A stretch of 64,000 nucleotides of DNA from Peribacillus butanolivorans (GCF_001273755.1 NZ_LGYA01000001.1:4064668-4128667), one strand, 5' to 3'; positions 52,477-62,696 are shown, counted from the first letter of the stretch. The notes: generated from the sequence alone by a model not told the origin. Numbers and translations: made by a program.

Positions 52477-54332
52477 ATCGAGTAGGGAGAAAATAAGTGT
52501 ATTATTTTCGCCCCTCTCACAACACCGTACGTACGGATCTCGTATACGGCGTTTCAATTTATATTACAGTGTGTACTTTTAAGTAACGTTCTAAAGCAGA
52601 GGGGACTCCCCTCTGCTTGAGTCGTTTATTTGAGATTGCTCTTTGAACAACTTTCGATAATCCGATATACCGGTAACCTTTTCGACAGTAGGTTAATCCT
52701 TTCGCTTCTTCCTCCGGAATTCCTAGTCGAATAAGCGATTTAATTTGTTTCTTCGCTACTTTCCATTGTTTCCATATGATGACCCTAATTCTAGAGCGAA
52801 GCTTTGTGTCTATTCGTTCCGTCGTTTTTTTCATGTTTGCCACTCTGAAGTAGTTTACCCATCCAACTATTACTTGGTTCAATTTCAATATTCGGTAGGC
52901 TAGTGGAACATTCCAATTTCGCTTTGTCAGTTGTCGGAGTTTCCTTTGAAACTTCTGTACAGAACTTGGATGAGGTTTCACTTTATAGTTGTTGTTATTA
53001 GCGTCGTAATAATACCCAAATCCTAAGAATTTCAACTCTTTTGGACGTGAGATTCTACTCTTCTCTACGTTGACTATCAGGCCTAATTTCTCTTCTATAA
53101 ATCTCACGATTGTGCTCATTACTCGGTTCGCTGCCTTTTCACTTTTCACAAAGATAAGGGCATCATCAGCGTACCTCACGAACCTTAGTCCTCTTTTCTC
53201 CAGTTCCTTATCAAGTTCGTTTAACATTATATTACTTAATAGTGGACTGAGGTTGCCTCCTTGCGGAGTACCGACAGGTGTGTCTTCATATTTTCCATTC
53301 ACCATGACTCCACTAACTAAGTATTTTCTGATTAACGATATGACATTTCCGTCTTTTATTGTGTTGGATATGATTCTCATGAGTTTATCGTGATGGACGG
53401 TATCGAAGAATCTTTCAAGATCAATGTCGACTACCCAATCATGTTCATCATTCAGAAACTCCAGGCTTTTTATAATCGCCATTTCACAACTTCTTTTTGG
53501 TCTAAAACCGTAGCTGAATTCGCTAAACTGTTCTTCAAATATCGGACTGAGAACCTGATGAATGGCCTGTTGAACGACCCTATCCACTACTGTTGGTATT
53601 CCCAATTTGCGCATCTTTCCATTTTCTTTTGGGATCTCCACTCTTAAGGCAGCTTGTGGTTGGTATTTTCTTGTTCTGATGCGCTGACGCAGTTCATCTT
53701 TGTTCTCTTTCAGGTATTGCTTTAGTTCGTCGACTGTTACTCCGTCGACCCCACTTGCACCTTTATTTTTATAGACACGTATGTAGGCTTCGTTCATATT
53801 TTTATTACTTAGGATTTGTTCTAAAAGTTCCACACTCGTTTCTCCTTTCCTCTCACGTAGTAAGTGATATCTCCATTTTGGTTATTCTTTGAGGTACGCT
53901 CATACTTTCACCATTAACACATTCGGAGTTCGTCACTTACGCATTCGTGGCGTTGAAACACTATAAATTGTTCAGCCCTTCATGAAATTATTTCATTACT
54001 ATGGCTTCTGCTGACTTCTTGCGACTAACCTTTTTCGACTGTACTTCTGTACATCCGCAAGACCTCCCAGGGTAAGACACCTATCTTTCCTCTTTTACTC
54101 GCCTGATTTACTCTATAAAGTTACGCACATCTTTTGGACTTTAACTTGTCTTGGAGTTTAATCCCTTTATAGAGCCTTAGTATCAGATTCCTGTTCGTCG
54201 AGCCAAGATTTTATTCCACGCTTCCTCCAGCCCTTACCTCACGATAAGTACCTTGCGCTTCCTTAGTGGTTGGTCGATGTGTACCCCCACAGTGGACTTT
54301 CACCACCTAGATAGTTGCCATGCCTGGCACAC
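52477..54332 (-). mobile_element. Group II intron, IIC-like, inserted after a terminator hairpin
   Basis: The 5' end is GTGTGCC at 54332, followed by GGTGGTGAAAGTCC typical of domain I. The ORF at 53833-52559 lies in domain IV. Domain V is the hairpin around 52555-52525 (GCCGTATACG...CGTACGGTGT), and domain VI leads to a 3' end CTACTCGAT at 52477. The 5' exon ends in a stem-loop plus TTTTTCTT, the insertion preference of IIC introns. Length 1856. Boundaries are by motif and accurate to a few bases. Confidence 0.85.
52559..53833 (-). CDS. ltrA: Group II intron reverse transcriptase/maturase
   Basis: A 424-residue protein with reverse-transcriptase blocks including SYGFRPKRSC, DIDLERFFDTVHHDKL, GTPQGGNLSPLLSN and the catalytic YADD at 221-224. 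A thumb/maturase X domain follows (about 300-400). There is no HNH endonuclease domain, as in class C introns. All catalytic residues are present, so the protein appears functional. GGAAAGGAG precedes ATG with good spacing. Confidence 0.93.
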   Translation of the reverse strand: MELLEQILSNKNMNEAYIRVYKNKGASGVDGVTVDELKQYLKENKDELRQRIRTRKYQPQAALRVEIPKENGKMRKLGIPTVVDRVVQQAIHQVLSPIFEEQFSEFSYGFRPKRSCEMAIIKSLEFLNDEHDWVVDIDLERFFDTVHHDKLMRIISNTIKDGNVISLIRKYLVSGVMVNGKYEDTPVGTPQGGNLSPLLSNIMLNELDKELEKRGLRFVRYADDALIFVKSEKAANRVMSTIVRFIEEKLGLIVNVEKSRISRPKELKFLGFGYYYDANNNNYKVKPHPSSVQKFQRKLRQLTKRNWNVPLAYRILKLNQVIVGWVNYFRVANMKKTTERIDTKLRSRIRVIIWKQWKVAKKQIKSLIRLGIPEEEAKGLTYCRKGYRYIGLSKVVQRAISNKRLKQRGVPSALERYLKVHTVI

Positions 54333-54335
54333 AAG

Positions 54336-54356
54336 AAAAAGGTTGCCGCAGCAACC
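54336..54356 (-). terminator. Terminator of the hen1-pnkp operon and intron target
   Basis: On the minus strand GGTTGC-TGCG-GCAACC is followed by TTTTTCTT, and the intron begins right there. It lies about 65 bases past the pnkp stop. Confidence 0.8.
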
Positions 54357-54422
54357 CCTCTTTTTAAACTCAAGTACCCCTTAAGTGACGAAGAACCTGA
54401 AAAACATACTTCCTCTTACCTA

Positions 54423-57014
54423 TCACAATCTGGGATCCACAGGATCCGATTCCATGGCCAATGTTCCTAGAACACATTCATGGACTCTCTCAATCGATTC
54501 ACCTTTTACATATCTTTGAATGCCTTCGATTCCCAGAGAAAATTCTCTCAGCGCTAGTTTTTGCTTTTTGCCTGTATTCCTGCTTTTCAGCCGCTCAAGA
54601 TTTTTCGGTAGCAAGTAGTCCATTCCATAAATAATGTTAAGGTACTTTCTTCCCCTTACTTTAATGGCGGGCTGCAATAGCTTGCCTTTATTTCTTGAAA
54701 TGTAGAATTCCGGCTTGATTACAATGCCTTCATGGCCTTCGCTTGTGATATCCTGCCACCATTTAATGACCTCTTCTTCACTTGCTTCACTCGTGATTAG
54801 TTTGTATTCCGTTTCTACAAATAAACTAGATCGGATTGCAAACTCCCTGTTCATCTCCATATGCCATGTATGTGGCTGATCAAAAAAGGTTTCATTGCTA
54901 TGAGCAAGCACGTGGAATGGAGCGATTTGTATAGAATTTATATCTTCAATCTCCCAGCAATACTTTTGAAAGACTTCTTTGAAAGTATAGGCATTTTCCA
55001 GTTTTTGCTCATACTCTTCCAACCATCCTTTTAACTCCATGTTCTCACGAGATGCTTCCGCTATTTTTTCCTTCAGCATCGTTCGATCAAGAATCGCATT
55101 TTCAGAAACGTGGGCATATTGGCTGCTGATGAGCTCTTTTGCCTTCAGGTTCCAGGGCATGATTTCAGCGTCAAGGAGCACATAGTCCGTATCGTACTTT
55201 TCAAAATAGCCGCTTTCATGCAAATCTTGATTGATTTTCAAGACCAGTTCTTCCTCCGTCGCGACGTCAAAGAAACGTCTGCCCGTTCTGGTATAAATAA
55301 CTCCCAAAGATTCGAAACCTGTATGCTTCTTAGCAGCTTCAGTATCTTTAAATAGAAAAAGAATTGCCCGGCTCCCCATATGTTTCTTTTCAGCAATCAT
55401 GGTTTGAATCCCATGGCTTCTGTAATAGTCGATTGCCTCTTTGGGATGCTCTAAATAATATTCCAATGCGGATGGACTTGGTGTTGGACTCATTGTAGGC
55501 GGGATGTATATTAATTGTTCAATCGGTATCGTGAAATGTGATACCGTATCAATCGCAGACTTTACAATATCCTGATGAATTTTAATCTCGCCCATTTTTT
55601 CTGTCAATACTGAATACCCATTGACGAACTTGCCAATATTCGGCGGATTCAAACGGTTTTTCTCCCATTCTCTTAGAGGATTGTCATCGGCTCCTGAAAA
55701 ATCTTGACTCGCTTGTACCGAAATGAATTCTCCCTCCGGATAGCGAAAAGCTGTTAATGCTCCGCCAAAGACAACACCTTGATCGATGTTGATGGTATTG
55801 TTAATTAGCAGCGGTTGTGGCTTCGGATCATGTCCCCAGACAATCAGTGAGCTTTTCTTATGAGAAATATACCAATCTTTACGCACTGGCTTTCCTTTTT
55901 CATCAAATCCATTCGTATCACCGTAACGGCAGAAGTCACGCACAGCTTCAGACTGCTTTCCGATGAAAGCGTCTTTGATTCCGGCATGAACACAAACTAA
56001 AGTCTGTACATCATTCTTGGTAAATACATAATGGGAAGGAGCTTGAAGGAGGAATTCTTTAAGTGTCTGTTTCGTTTCCTCTGCTTTTTCGCTTCCATAC
56101 TCCTCTTCGTACGCTTTAAATTCTTCTTCCACTTTTTCATCACCATGATTTAATGTTACGTCTCTTCCATCTAGCCATCTAGCAATTTTCCAGCCGTGAT
56201 TGCTGTCAATCATATAGGCAACGTCCTTTTGAACATGTTCATAGAAAAAGAGCATCGTTTTAAGTGACTCTGGTCCTCTGCTCATGACATCCCCAATGGA
56301 AACAAACTTCCTGCCTTCAGGGTGAAGATAGAGGCCTTCCTCATTTTTTTGATAGCCTAGTTTTTCAAGGACGAGGATCATTTCCTTATAGCAGCCATGA
56401 ATATCCCCAATGATGTCGATCCCATTCTGGATGTCTTTTTCAATTGGATTTGTACGTCTGATTACCTGAATATCTTCTGTTCCCTTTAACGTGTAAAGAG
56501 ACAAATACCCTTCTTTTTTCAGGACGCGCTTTTCCCTTTTGAACGTCTGGTATTGCTGTTTAATACGTCTTTTTCCGCGTGGATAATCTCTTTGTTCATC
56601 TCTGACAAGCAGATCCTCTTCAGGTATATCCAGAACAATCGATAGGATTGGGACATTATTTTTTTGAGCTAAAGAGATATATCGTTTCCGATCCTCTGGG
56701 TGAAGATTGGTCGCATCAATAAAGGTTAATTTATTTAAACGGCATCTTGCTTCAATGACGGAATCCATCATGGAAAATGCTTCGCCTGAAATGGACTGGT
56801 ATTCATCCATCAGATTGTCCGCTTCATCCTTTGGTCTGTCCCGCCAATCAATAAATTCAATATCACTCACCAATACCCGAAAGGCATCTGAACTAACGAC
56901 CTCTGAAGGCAGAATCTCTTCTTTTTCAATCATGCTTTTTAACCATGTTGACTTACCGCTATTGGATGGTCCAATCAGCAAGACAATTCCTGCATGGGGC
57001 AATACGATTTGCAT
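54423..57014 (-). CDS. pnkp: Bacterial polynucleotide kinase-phosphatase-adenylyltransferase Pnkp
   Basis: An 863-residue three-domain RNA end-healing and sealing enzyme. The kinase has the P-loop GPSNSGKS at 15-22. The metallophosphatase has GDIHG (203-207), GDVMSRGPES and SNHGW. The C-terminal ligase-like domain carries the adenylation lysine K544 in KHMGSR. Together with Hen1 it repairs RNAs cut by ribotoxins. ATG 57014 follows AAAGGAGG, two bases after the hen1 stop. The length equals that of Clostridium thermocellum Pnkp (about 870). Confidence 0.92.
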   Translation of the reverse strand: MQIVLPHAGIVLLIGPSNSGKSTWLKSMIEKEEILPSEVVSSDAFRVLVSDIEFIDWRDRPKDEADNLMDEYQSISGEAFSMMDSVIEARCRLNKLTFIDATNLHPEDRKRYISLAQKNNVPILSIVLDIPEEDLLVRDEQRDYPRGKRRIKQQYQTFKREKRVLKKEGYLSLYTLKGTEDIQVIRRTNPIEKDIQNGIDIIGDIHGCYKEMILVLEKLGYQKNEEGLYLHPEGRKFVSIGDVMSRGPESLKTMLFFYEHVQKDVAYMIDSNHGWKIARWLDGRDVTLNHGDEKVEEEFKAYEEEYGSEKAEETKQTLKEFLLQAPSHYVFTKNDVQTLVCVHAGIKDAFIGKQSEAVRDFCRYGDTNGFDEKGKPVRKDWYISHKKSSLIVWGHDPKPQPLLINNTINIDQGVVFGGALTAFRYPEGEFISVQASQDFSGADDNPLREWEKNRLNPPNIGKFVNGYSVLTEKMGEIKIHQDIVKSAIDTVSHFTIPIEQLIYIPPTMSPTPSPSALEYYLEHPKEAIDYYRSHGIQTMIAEKKHMGSRAILFLFKDTEAAKKHTGFESLGVIYTRTGRRFFDVATEEELVLKINQDLHESGYFEKYDTDYVLLDAEIMPWNLKAKELISSQYAHVSENAILDRTMLKEKIAEASRENMELKGWLEEYEQKLENAYTFKEVFQKYCWEIEDINSIQIAPFHVLAHSNETFFDQPHTWHMEMNREFAIRSSLFVETEYKLITSEASEEEVIKWWQDITSEGHEGIVIKPEFYISRNKGKLLQPAIKVRGRKYLNIIYGMDYLLPKNLERLKSRNTGKKQKLALREFSLGIEGIQRYVKGESIERVHECVLGTLAMESDPVDPRL

Positions 57015-57016
57015 AG

Positions 57017-58363
57017 TTAGTCCTCCTTTCTTTCGAACACACACATTTGTGTCGGATAACCATATGTATCATGCTCTTCACCAATTCCTTCAAATTTAAG
57101 GCTATAGATATCACGGTGATTTCGCTCTGTACACCACTGACGAAATTCAGCTCTTGTCCACTCAAAACGATGATCGTTGTGTCGAAGAACATCCTCCATA
57201 TCGTATACCTCGTTATATTCACGGTTTGGCGTTGTAATAATCAGGGCATTCGGTTGATAGTCATGTAATATCGTATCCAGCACCTTAGGCAGACGGTACT
57301 CGTCGATATGCTCGATGACTTCGCACAAGATAATGACATCCTTGTTCTTTAATCTTTCATCATAGTAGAAGAGTGAGCCCCATAGTGTTTCAGGAACCAC
57401 AAATTTCTCTTTATTCTTCACTTTCTCGAATCGTCCTAAGGCTTTAATGGCAGCAGTTTGGGACGGTTCAACAGCCAGGATTTCTTTTATCCCTTCTACA
57501 AAACCAAGGCGTACTGAAAGTTTCCCTTCACCAGAGCCGAAGTCCACGATGCTTCTTGGATTCATTTGACTGACTGTATCAACGATTTTTTCATAGCGAA
57601 GATCATTCAGCCGAACCTTGCTTTCTTTTTCTTCCTTCTTCTCTTCAGGTTTCCTGTTCTCGACGATGCTGTATACTTCCTTAAATCTAAGTGATTGGCG
57701 ATAGATATAATCTCGCATCGGATGATCTTTCAGCCACCCGTCTCCATATCTCTCAAGCTTTTCAATTTCTTTTTCATCAATGTAGTAGTGCTTATAGTTA
57801 TCGATGACCGGAATCAATACAAACAAATGCCTTAACCCTTCTTGTAGTGTTTTCATTCCTTTTAAAGAAATGGATCTTGCCGAGCTTTTATCTTTAATTT
57901 GGAAAGAGTACTCAATTTCCGGACGGGTAATCATCACTTCATAACCAATCGGCTCAAATAAATCCTTTAATTGGTTATCAGAAAGAGAAGAAACCACAGG
58001 GCCAAACTCGAACTGAAACGAAAACGGATGATTCACCCACTCTGTATGCTCTTCCTTCGGCTGACCGTTCAAAGCTGTCCCCAGTGCAGACCTAATCAAT
58101 GAACAAAAAATGCTGCTTACCGCAAACTCCCGATCATTTATGTAATGAGTAATGTCATAGGAATTGGAATTGCCTTTTACCAATTCGATCGGGTCCGGTG
58201 TAACAAAAATCGTCGCTTCCAGTTCTGTTTCTGTAAACTTGCTATAAAAAAGGCGCACTAAATGACCTTTATGATTTCTCTCATATAAATTTCTCGGGTT
58301 CTTAGACAATAAATAAGATATAGCTTGTACATTGTCGCCCGAAGCCTGAATCGTTAACTGCAT
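57017..58363 (-). CDS. hen1: 3'-terminal RNA ribose 2'-O-methyltransferase Hen1
   Basis: A 448-residue partner of Pnkp. The N-terminal half activates Pnkp-mediated ligation; the C-terminal half is a methyltransferase with VDFGSGEGKLSVRL for S-adenosylmethionine and the metal site E348-x-x-E351-H352 with H398 as likely fourth ligand. Methylation of the 3' end before sealing protects the repaired RNA from renewed cleavage. AAAGGAG precedes ATG 58363. First gene of a two-gene operon. Confidence 0.92.
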   Translation of the reverse strand: MQLTIQASGDNVQAISYLLSKNPRNLYERNHKGHLVRLFYSKFTETELEATIFVTPDPIELVKGNSNSYDITHYINDREFAVSSIFCSLIRSALGTALNGQPKEEHTEWVNHPFSFQFEFGPVVSSLSDNQLKDLFEPIGYEVMITRPEIEYSFQIKDKSSARSISLKGMKTLQEGLRHLFVLIPVIDNYKHYYIDEKEIEKLERYGDGWLKDHPMRDYIYRQSLRFKEVYSIVENRKPEEKKEEKESKVRLNDLRYEKIVDTVSQMNPRSIVDFGSGEGKLSVRLGFVEGIKEILAVEPSQTAAIKALGRFEKVKNKEKFVVPETLWGSLFYYDERLKNKDVIILCEVIEHIDEYRLPKVLDTILHDYQPNALIITTPNREYNEVYDMEDVLRHNDHRFEWTRAEFRQWCTERNHRDIYSLKFEGIGEEHDTYGYPTQMCVFERKED

Positions 58364-58618
58364 TTGGAACACTCCTTTCAAACACTTCATTCATTAAAAA
58401 AGCTAAAGTAAAAGTCTTTCTTAATTCCCTATTATAACAACCTAATATTACCACATAATGAAGACTTATCAGCTTCAACTACCGACATTACACTCTGATA
58501 GGGAGCATTTTTTAGAAGCATGTAAAAATAGGCTCTGGTCATGAGGAAGGAATTTTTTATTATCTAATGGAATATTTATTACCTATCATAAAAAAGATTC
58601 GGAGTTGAAGAGAAAAGA

Positions 58619-59161
58619 ATGAAAAAAATACATATTATCGGTGCTTCAGGTTCAGGAACTACAACCCTCGGAAAAGCATTATCAAACTCAATATCGACAG
58701 TTCATTTTGATACAGATGATTATTACTGGCTGCATAAGTTTAGTGAAAAAAGAGAAGTAAAAGAAAGAAAACAAATACTCCGAAAAGATTTATTAACTTA
58801 TGATGAATGGATACTATCGGGTTCGTTATGCGGGTGGGGTGATGAATTTATAAGTTATTTTGATTTAGTTATATTTTTATGGATTCCAAAAAATATAAGA
58901 ATAGAAAGGCTGCAGCAAAGAGAGGCACAAAGGTATGGCAAGGAAATTTTAGTTGGAGGCAGCCATTTCGATCAATATAATAACTTTTTAGAGTGGGCCT
59001 CCCTATATGACGAGGCTGGAATGGAAGTCAGGAGCAAGTATTCTCATGAAAAATGGATGTCAGGCTTAACTTGTCCTTTATTAAGGATTGAAGGAGATTA
59101 TACCGTTCAAGAACGGGTGAAAATTGTTTTAGAGTATGTGCAAAATCTGCGAAAGAATTAA
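58619..59161 (+). CDS. Small P-loop NTPase, adenylate/shikimate-kinase-like
   Basis: A 180-residue nucleoside-triphosphate-binding protein. The Walker A loop is GASGSGTTT (8-16), FDTDDYYW follows, and LVIFLWIP is the Walker B-like strand. Similar AAA-type small kinases in Bacillus have unknown substrates. The stop codon lies inside the first unit of the following tandem array. The ribosome site is weak (GAGAAAAG). Confidence 0.75.
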   Translation: MKKIHIIGASGSGTTTLGKALSNSISTVHFDTDDYYWLHKFSEKREVKERKQILRKDLLTYDEWILSGSLCGWGDEFISYFDLVIFLWIPKNIRIERLQQREAQRYGKEILVGGSHFDQYNNFLEWASLYDEAGMEVRSKYSHEKWMSGLTCPLLRIEGDYTVQERVKIVLEYVQNLRKN

Positions 59162-59644
59162 TTCGGCCGACAGAAAGATAATCCGACCGTTGGGCAGGAT
59201 AATTCGGCCTTTGCGCTATTTATTCGTCCCTCGCACATTTAATTCGACCTTCACGCAGAATAATTCGACCGACGGGCTATTATTTCGGCCTTCACACATT
59301 TAATTCGGCCTTCTCGCTATTAATTCGTCCTTCGCACATTTAATTCGACCTTTGGGCAATTTATTCGTCCCTCGCGCAGAATAATCCGGCCGACGCGCTA
59401 TTATTTCGGCCTTTACACATTTAATTCGGCCTTCTCGCTATTTATTCGTCCTTCGCACATTTAATTCGGCCTTCTCGCAGAATAATTCGACCTTCCCAAA
59501 GAATAATTCATCCCTCGCGATTAATCGGCCTTCGCACATTTAATTCGTCCTTCGCGCTATTAATTCGTCCTTCGTACATTTAATTCGGCCTTCGCACATT
59601 TAATTCGTCCTTCGTACATTTAATTCGGCCGATGCGTCATTAGT
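59157..59644. repeat. Tandem array of about 24 units, core TTAATTCGGCCTTCGCACAT
   Basis: Units of about 20 bases begin AATTCG(G/T/A)CC and alternate endings CACATTT, CGCTATT or CGCAGAATA. Units 6-9 (from 59259) recur as units 12-15 (from 59380), a higher-order period of 121 bases. No frame is open throughout. The array fills the space between the stop of the P-loop gene and the convergent lysR stop. Confidence 0.9.
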
Positions 59645-59663
59645 TCATTAGGCGGCACATATT

Positions 59664-60566
59664 CTACAGTGAATCCTTAAGCTCCTTAGAGATTGTAGAA
59701 AAATAATCCATGACAAATAACCGAAATTGCTTGGCAACTGGTGTAAAGTATCGTTTTTCCGACCATCCCAATCCAATCGTCCTTTGGCAAGCAGGTTCTG
59801 TTATTCGAATTTTATGTGACAGCGACCCGGTTTGGTGCAGCCAAGTTAACTCTGATACAAAAGCGACACCTAAGCCCCTTCTGACAAGGTCTGAGATAAC
59901 AGCCGGCTCATCGCCTTCAAATGCGATATTCTGAATAAATCCAGCTTCTTGGCAAAATTGATCCGTTAAGTTGCGGAATCCAAAACCTGTGTTCATGCTA
60001 ATGAACGCTTCGTCTTTCACTTCATTAAGATGAATGCACGCCCTCCCTGCTAGTCGATGATCGGGAGGCACAATCAGAAATATTTCTTCCTTTATCAGCG
60101 GTTCCCACTTAATATCGGGGCCTTCAATCGGAACGGACGAAATGCAATAATCAATCTCCCCTTCAATAAGCAATTGTTTCATGGAAGATACAGATTTAAG
60201 AAATTGTTGAAAACGAACATCTGGATATTCTGATAAAAATGTCCCCAGTAAATCAGGCAGCACTCTTGGAATGGTAACAGCCAACGTAATATTCTTTTGA
60301 TCCTGGTCCGCTAATTCCACAATCTCGCGCCTTCCTTCATTTAATTCTGCAAAAGCTCGTTCGACACGGTTCAAGAATATCCTTCCGGCCGCATTCAGCC
60401 TGATTTTTCGATGTTCCCGATCGAACAACGCCACTCCCAAATCTTCTTCAAGTCGAGAAATGGTTTTACTGAGAGACGGCTGAGCAATTTGAAGTTGCTC
60501 CGCAGCCTTCGTCATATGTTCTAGGCGTGCCACGGTTTGAAAATACTGCAGCTGTAATATTTCCAT
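59664..60566 (-). CDS. LysR-family transcriptional regulator
   Basis: A 300-residue regulator. The winged helix is at 1-60 (MEILQLQYFQTVARLEHMTK, then LQIAQPSLSKTISRLEEDLG), followed by the periplasmic-binding-like effector domain. It diverges from the yhgE-like gene with about 120 bases between, so that gene is its likely target. Start ATG 60566; a weak site precedes it and an in-frame ATG lies 9 bases upstream. Confidence 0.85.
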   Translation of the reverse strand: MEILQLQYFQTVARLEHMTKAAEQLQIAQPSLSKTISRLEEDLGVALFDREHRKIRLNAAGRIFLNRVERAFAELNEGRREIVELADQDQKNITLAVTIPRVLPDLLGTFLSEYPDVRFQQFLKSVSSMKQLLIEGEIDYCISSVPIEGPDIKWEPLIKEEIFLIVPPDHRLAGRACIHLNEVKDEAFISMNTGFGFRNLTDQFCQEAGFIQNIAFEGDEPAVISDLVRRGLGVAFVSELTWLHQTGSLSHKIRITEPACQRTIGLGWSEKRYFTPVAKQFRLFVMDYFSTISKELKDSL

Positions 60567-60689
60567 TTTTATCACTCGTTTCGTATAGATTCAAATCTAT
60601 TATTATATAACTAATTATGTATTATACAGTATTTAAAAAAGCCCTTATGATGAAATAATCTCATTTAGTTAGAAAGGACAGGCTCATTA

Positions 60690-62693
60690 ATGAAAGGATT
60701 ACAACTCGTACTTCAAGACATAAAAGCAATGTGGAAACATAAACACGGAAGAATCGCCTTGATTTTTCTTTTAGTCGTTCCATTGATTTACTCAGGTTTC
60801 TTTTTAGCAGGGTATTGGAATCCTTACGGTAAGTTGGATCAGCTACCTGTTGCAGTGGTCAACCTCGATACAGGTTCCGAAATGGACGATAAGCCAATCG
60901 AGGCAGGAGATGACTTTGTTAAACAATTGAAGAAGCAGAAAGAATTGGACTTTCACTTTGTATCGGCAAAGGCGGCAGATACAGGGCTTAAAGAGGAAAC
61001 CTACTATATGGTTGTCACGATTCCAGATGATTTTTCTGAAAATGTCACCACTTTAATGGATGAAAAACCGGAAGCCGCTAAACTTTTATATAAAATTAAT
61101 CCGGGTAAAAACTTCGTTGCCTCACAAATTAGTACAACTGCAGTTGAAAAAATGACCACCAAAATCAATGCAAGCATCACTAAAGGCTATTCGGAAGGCA
61201 TCCTTTCCAAATTCCAAGATGTTTCTAAAGGCTTAGCAGACGCCGGAAATGGAGCCGAGGAGCTTCATCAAGGAACTGTCGATGCGAAAAGCGGCAGTGA
61301 GAAATTAGCAGATGGTATTCAGAGATTAAATGATGGTGCCCAGAAGCTACGTACAGGAAGCACCCAGCTTTCGGACGGACAAGAAGCCTTATCTACTGGC
61401 GCGGAAGGTCTAACATCAGGTTCCCAGACCTTGTATACCGGCATGAAACAGCTAACAGATGGACAACAAACATTAGAAAATGGTATGAACAAGGTGAGCA
61501 AGGGAGTTAAAGACTTGTCAGCTGGCAATGCAAAATTGGTGCAAGGACAGGAACAGGCGGAAAGTACAGCAAATACCCTAAAGAAGCAATTGGATGCGTA
61601 TGTCCAAAGTCATCCTGAAGCAAAGCAAGATCAAAACTTCAAGCAAATCCTTGCCTTATCTGATGGATTATCCAATGCGGCCACTACTTTAACCGCTGGG
61701 CAAAAGCAATTGGGGCAAGGGGCGGAAAAGGTGTCAGATGGGCAAGTCGCCCTTCAAGCTGGTATGAAAACGTTTGGTGATAAAATGGCGCAGGCTACCT
61801 CGGGTGCTAAGCAATTAAACGAGGGAGCAAGCCTTTTCACAAACGGATTTATAAAATGGACAAGTGGCTTTTCCACTCTAAACACCGGAATCACTTCACT
61901 TGCTGGCGGAAGCAGTCAACTAGCCAGTGGATCAACGGAACTTCAGGATGGACTTGCTTCACTAGAAACGGGCTCAAACAAGTTATCTTCCAAACTTAAT
62001 GAAGCCGCGGATAAAACAGCAAGCCTTCAGTACAGCGATTCTACCACTTCGATGTTCTCTGAACCTGTGCAATTGGTCCAATCCAATCTTTCGGAAGTTC
62101 CAAACTATGGAACCGGAATCGCTCCTTACTTTCTGTCTCTAGCCTTTTATGTAGGCGGCATTATGGCTTCCAATATCCTGCCGCTAGGCCGTAGACAGAA
62201 TCTTAAGGTTACCGGAACCGTTCATTTTACGAATAAATTAGGGCTAGTTTATGTTATCGGCTTGATTCAGGCACTTCTCGTGGATGCAGTTGTGCTCCTT
62301 GGATTCCATTTACATGTGGCTAGCGTTCCATTATTTATTCTATCAAGCATCATCGTTTCGTTTACCTTCATGACTTTCATACTTATGCTGGTAACCGTAT
62401 TCGGAATCGTCGGCAAATTCGCAGCCGTGACCCTTCTTGTATTTCAATTAGCCACTTGCGGTGGAACATTCCCGGGTGAACTTGGAATGTCGATTTTAAC
62501 ACAAATCGGTCAATTTTTACCTATGGCTCATTCCCTTCAGGAGCTACAAGAAGTCATTTCAATAGGCGGCTGGTCAAACTTACAGACCCAGATTTGGATT
62601 TTACTTGCCTATCTCGTTTCTGCAGCAGTAATTGGCTGGATTACGAGTCATATCCAGCATGCAAAGGTGAATTCAGAAGATATAGCGTCATAA
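60690..62693 (+). CDS. YhgE/Pip-type membrane protein
   Basis: A 667-residue protein. One N-terminal helix (about 22-42), then an extracytoplasmic region with a long stretch of G-x-x-x-L repeats (about 185-460: LADGIQRLNDGAQKLRTGS, TSGSQTLYTGMKQLTDG and others) predicted to be helical and extended, then five C-terminal helices (about 485-660) of ABC-2 type. The family includes YhgE and phage-infection protein Pip, and type VII secretion-like EsaA has similar layout. AAAGGACAGG precedes ATG. Confidence 0.82.
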   Translation: MKGLQLVLQDIKAMWKHKHGRIALIFLLVVPLIYSGFFLAGYWNPYGKLDQLPVAVVNLDTGSEMDDKPIEAGDDFVKQLKKQKELDFHFVSAKAADTGLKEETYYMVVTIPDDFSENVTTLMDEKPEAAKLLYKINPGKNFVASQISTTAVEKMTTKINASITKGYSEGILSKFQDVSKGLADAGNGAEELHQGTVDAKSGSEKLADGIQRLNDGAQKLRTGSTQLSDGQEALSTGAEGLTSGSQTLYTGMKQLTDGQQTLENGMNKVSKGVKDLSAGNAKLVQGQEQAESTANTLKKQLDAYVQSHPEAKQDQNFKQILALSDGLSNAATTLTAGQKQLGQGAEKVSDGQVALQAGMKTFGDKMAQATSGAKQLNEGASLFTNGFIKWTSGFSTLNTGITSLAGGSSQLASGSTELQDGLASLETGSNKLSSKLNEAADKTASLQYSDSTTSMFSEPVQLVQSNLSEVPNYGTGIAPYFLSLAFYVGGIMASNILPLGRRQNLKVTGTVHFTNKLGLVYVIGLIQALLVDAVVLLGFHLHVASVPLFILSSIIVSFTFMTFILMLVTVFGIVGKFAAVTLLVFQLATCGGTFPGELGMSILTQIGQFLPMAHSLQELQEVISIGGWSNLQTQIWILLAYLVSAAVIGWITSHIQHAKVNSEDIAS

Positions 62694-62696
62694 CTT

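Noticed and set aside
59157..59644. CRISPR array
   Set aside because: Tandem units without unique spacers, higher-order duplication and no cas genes.
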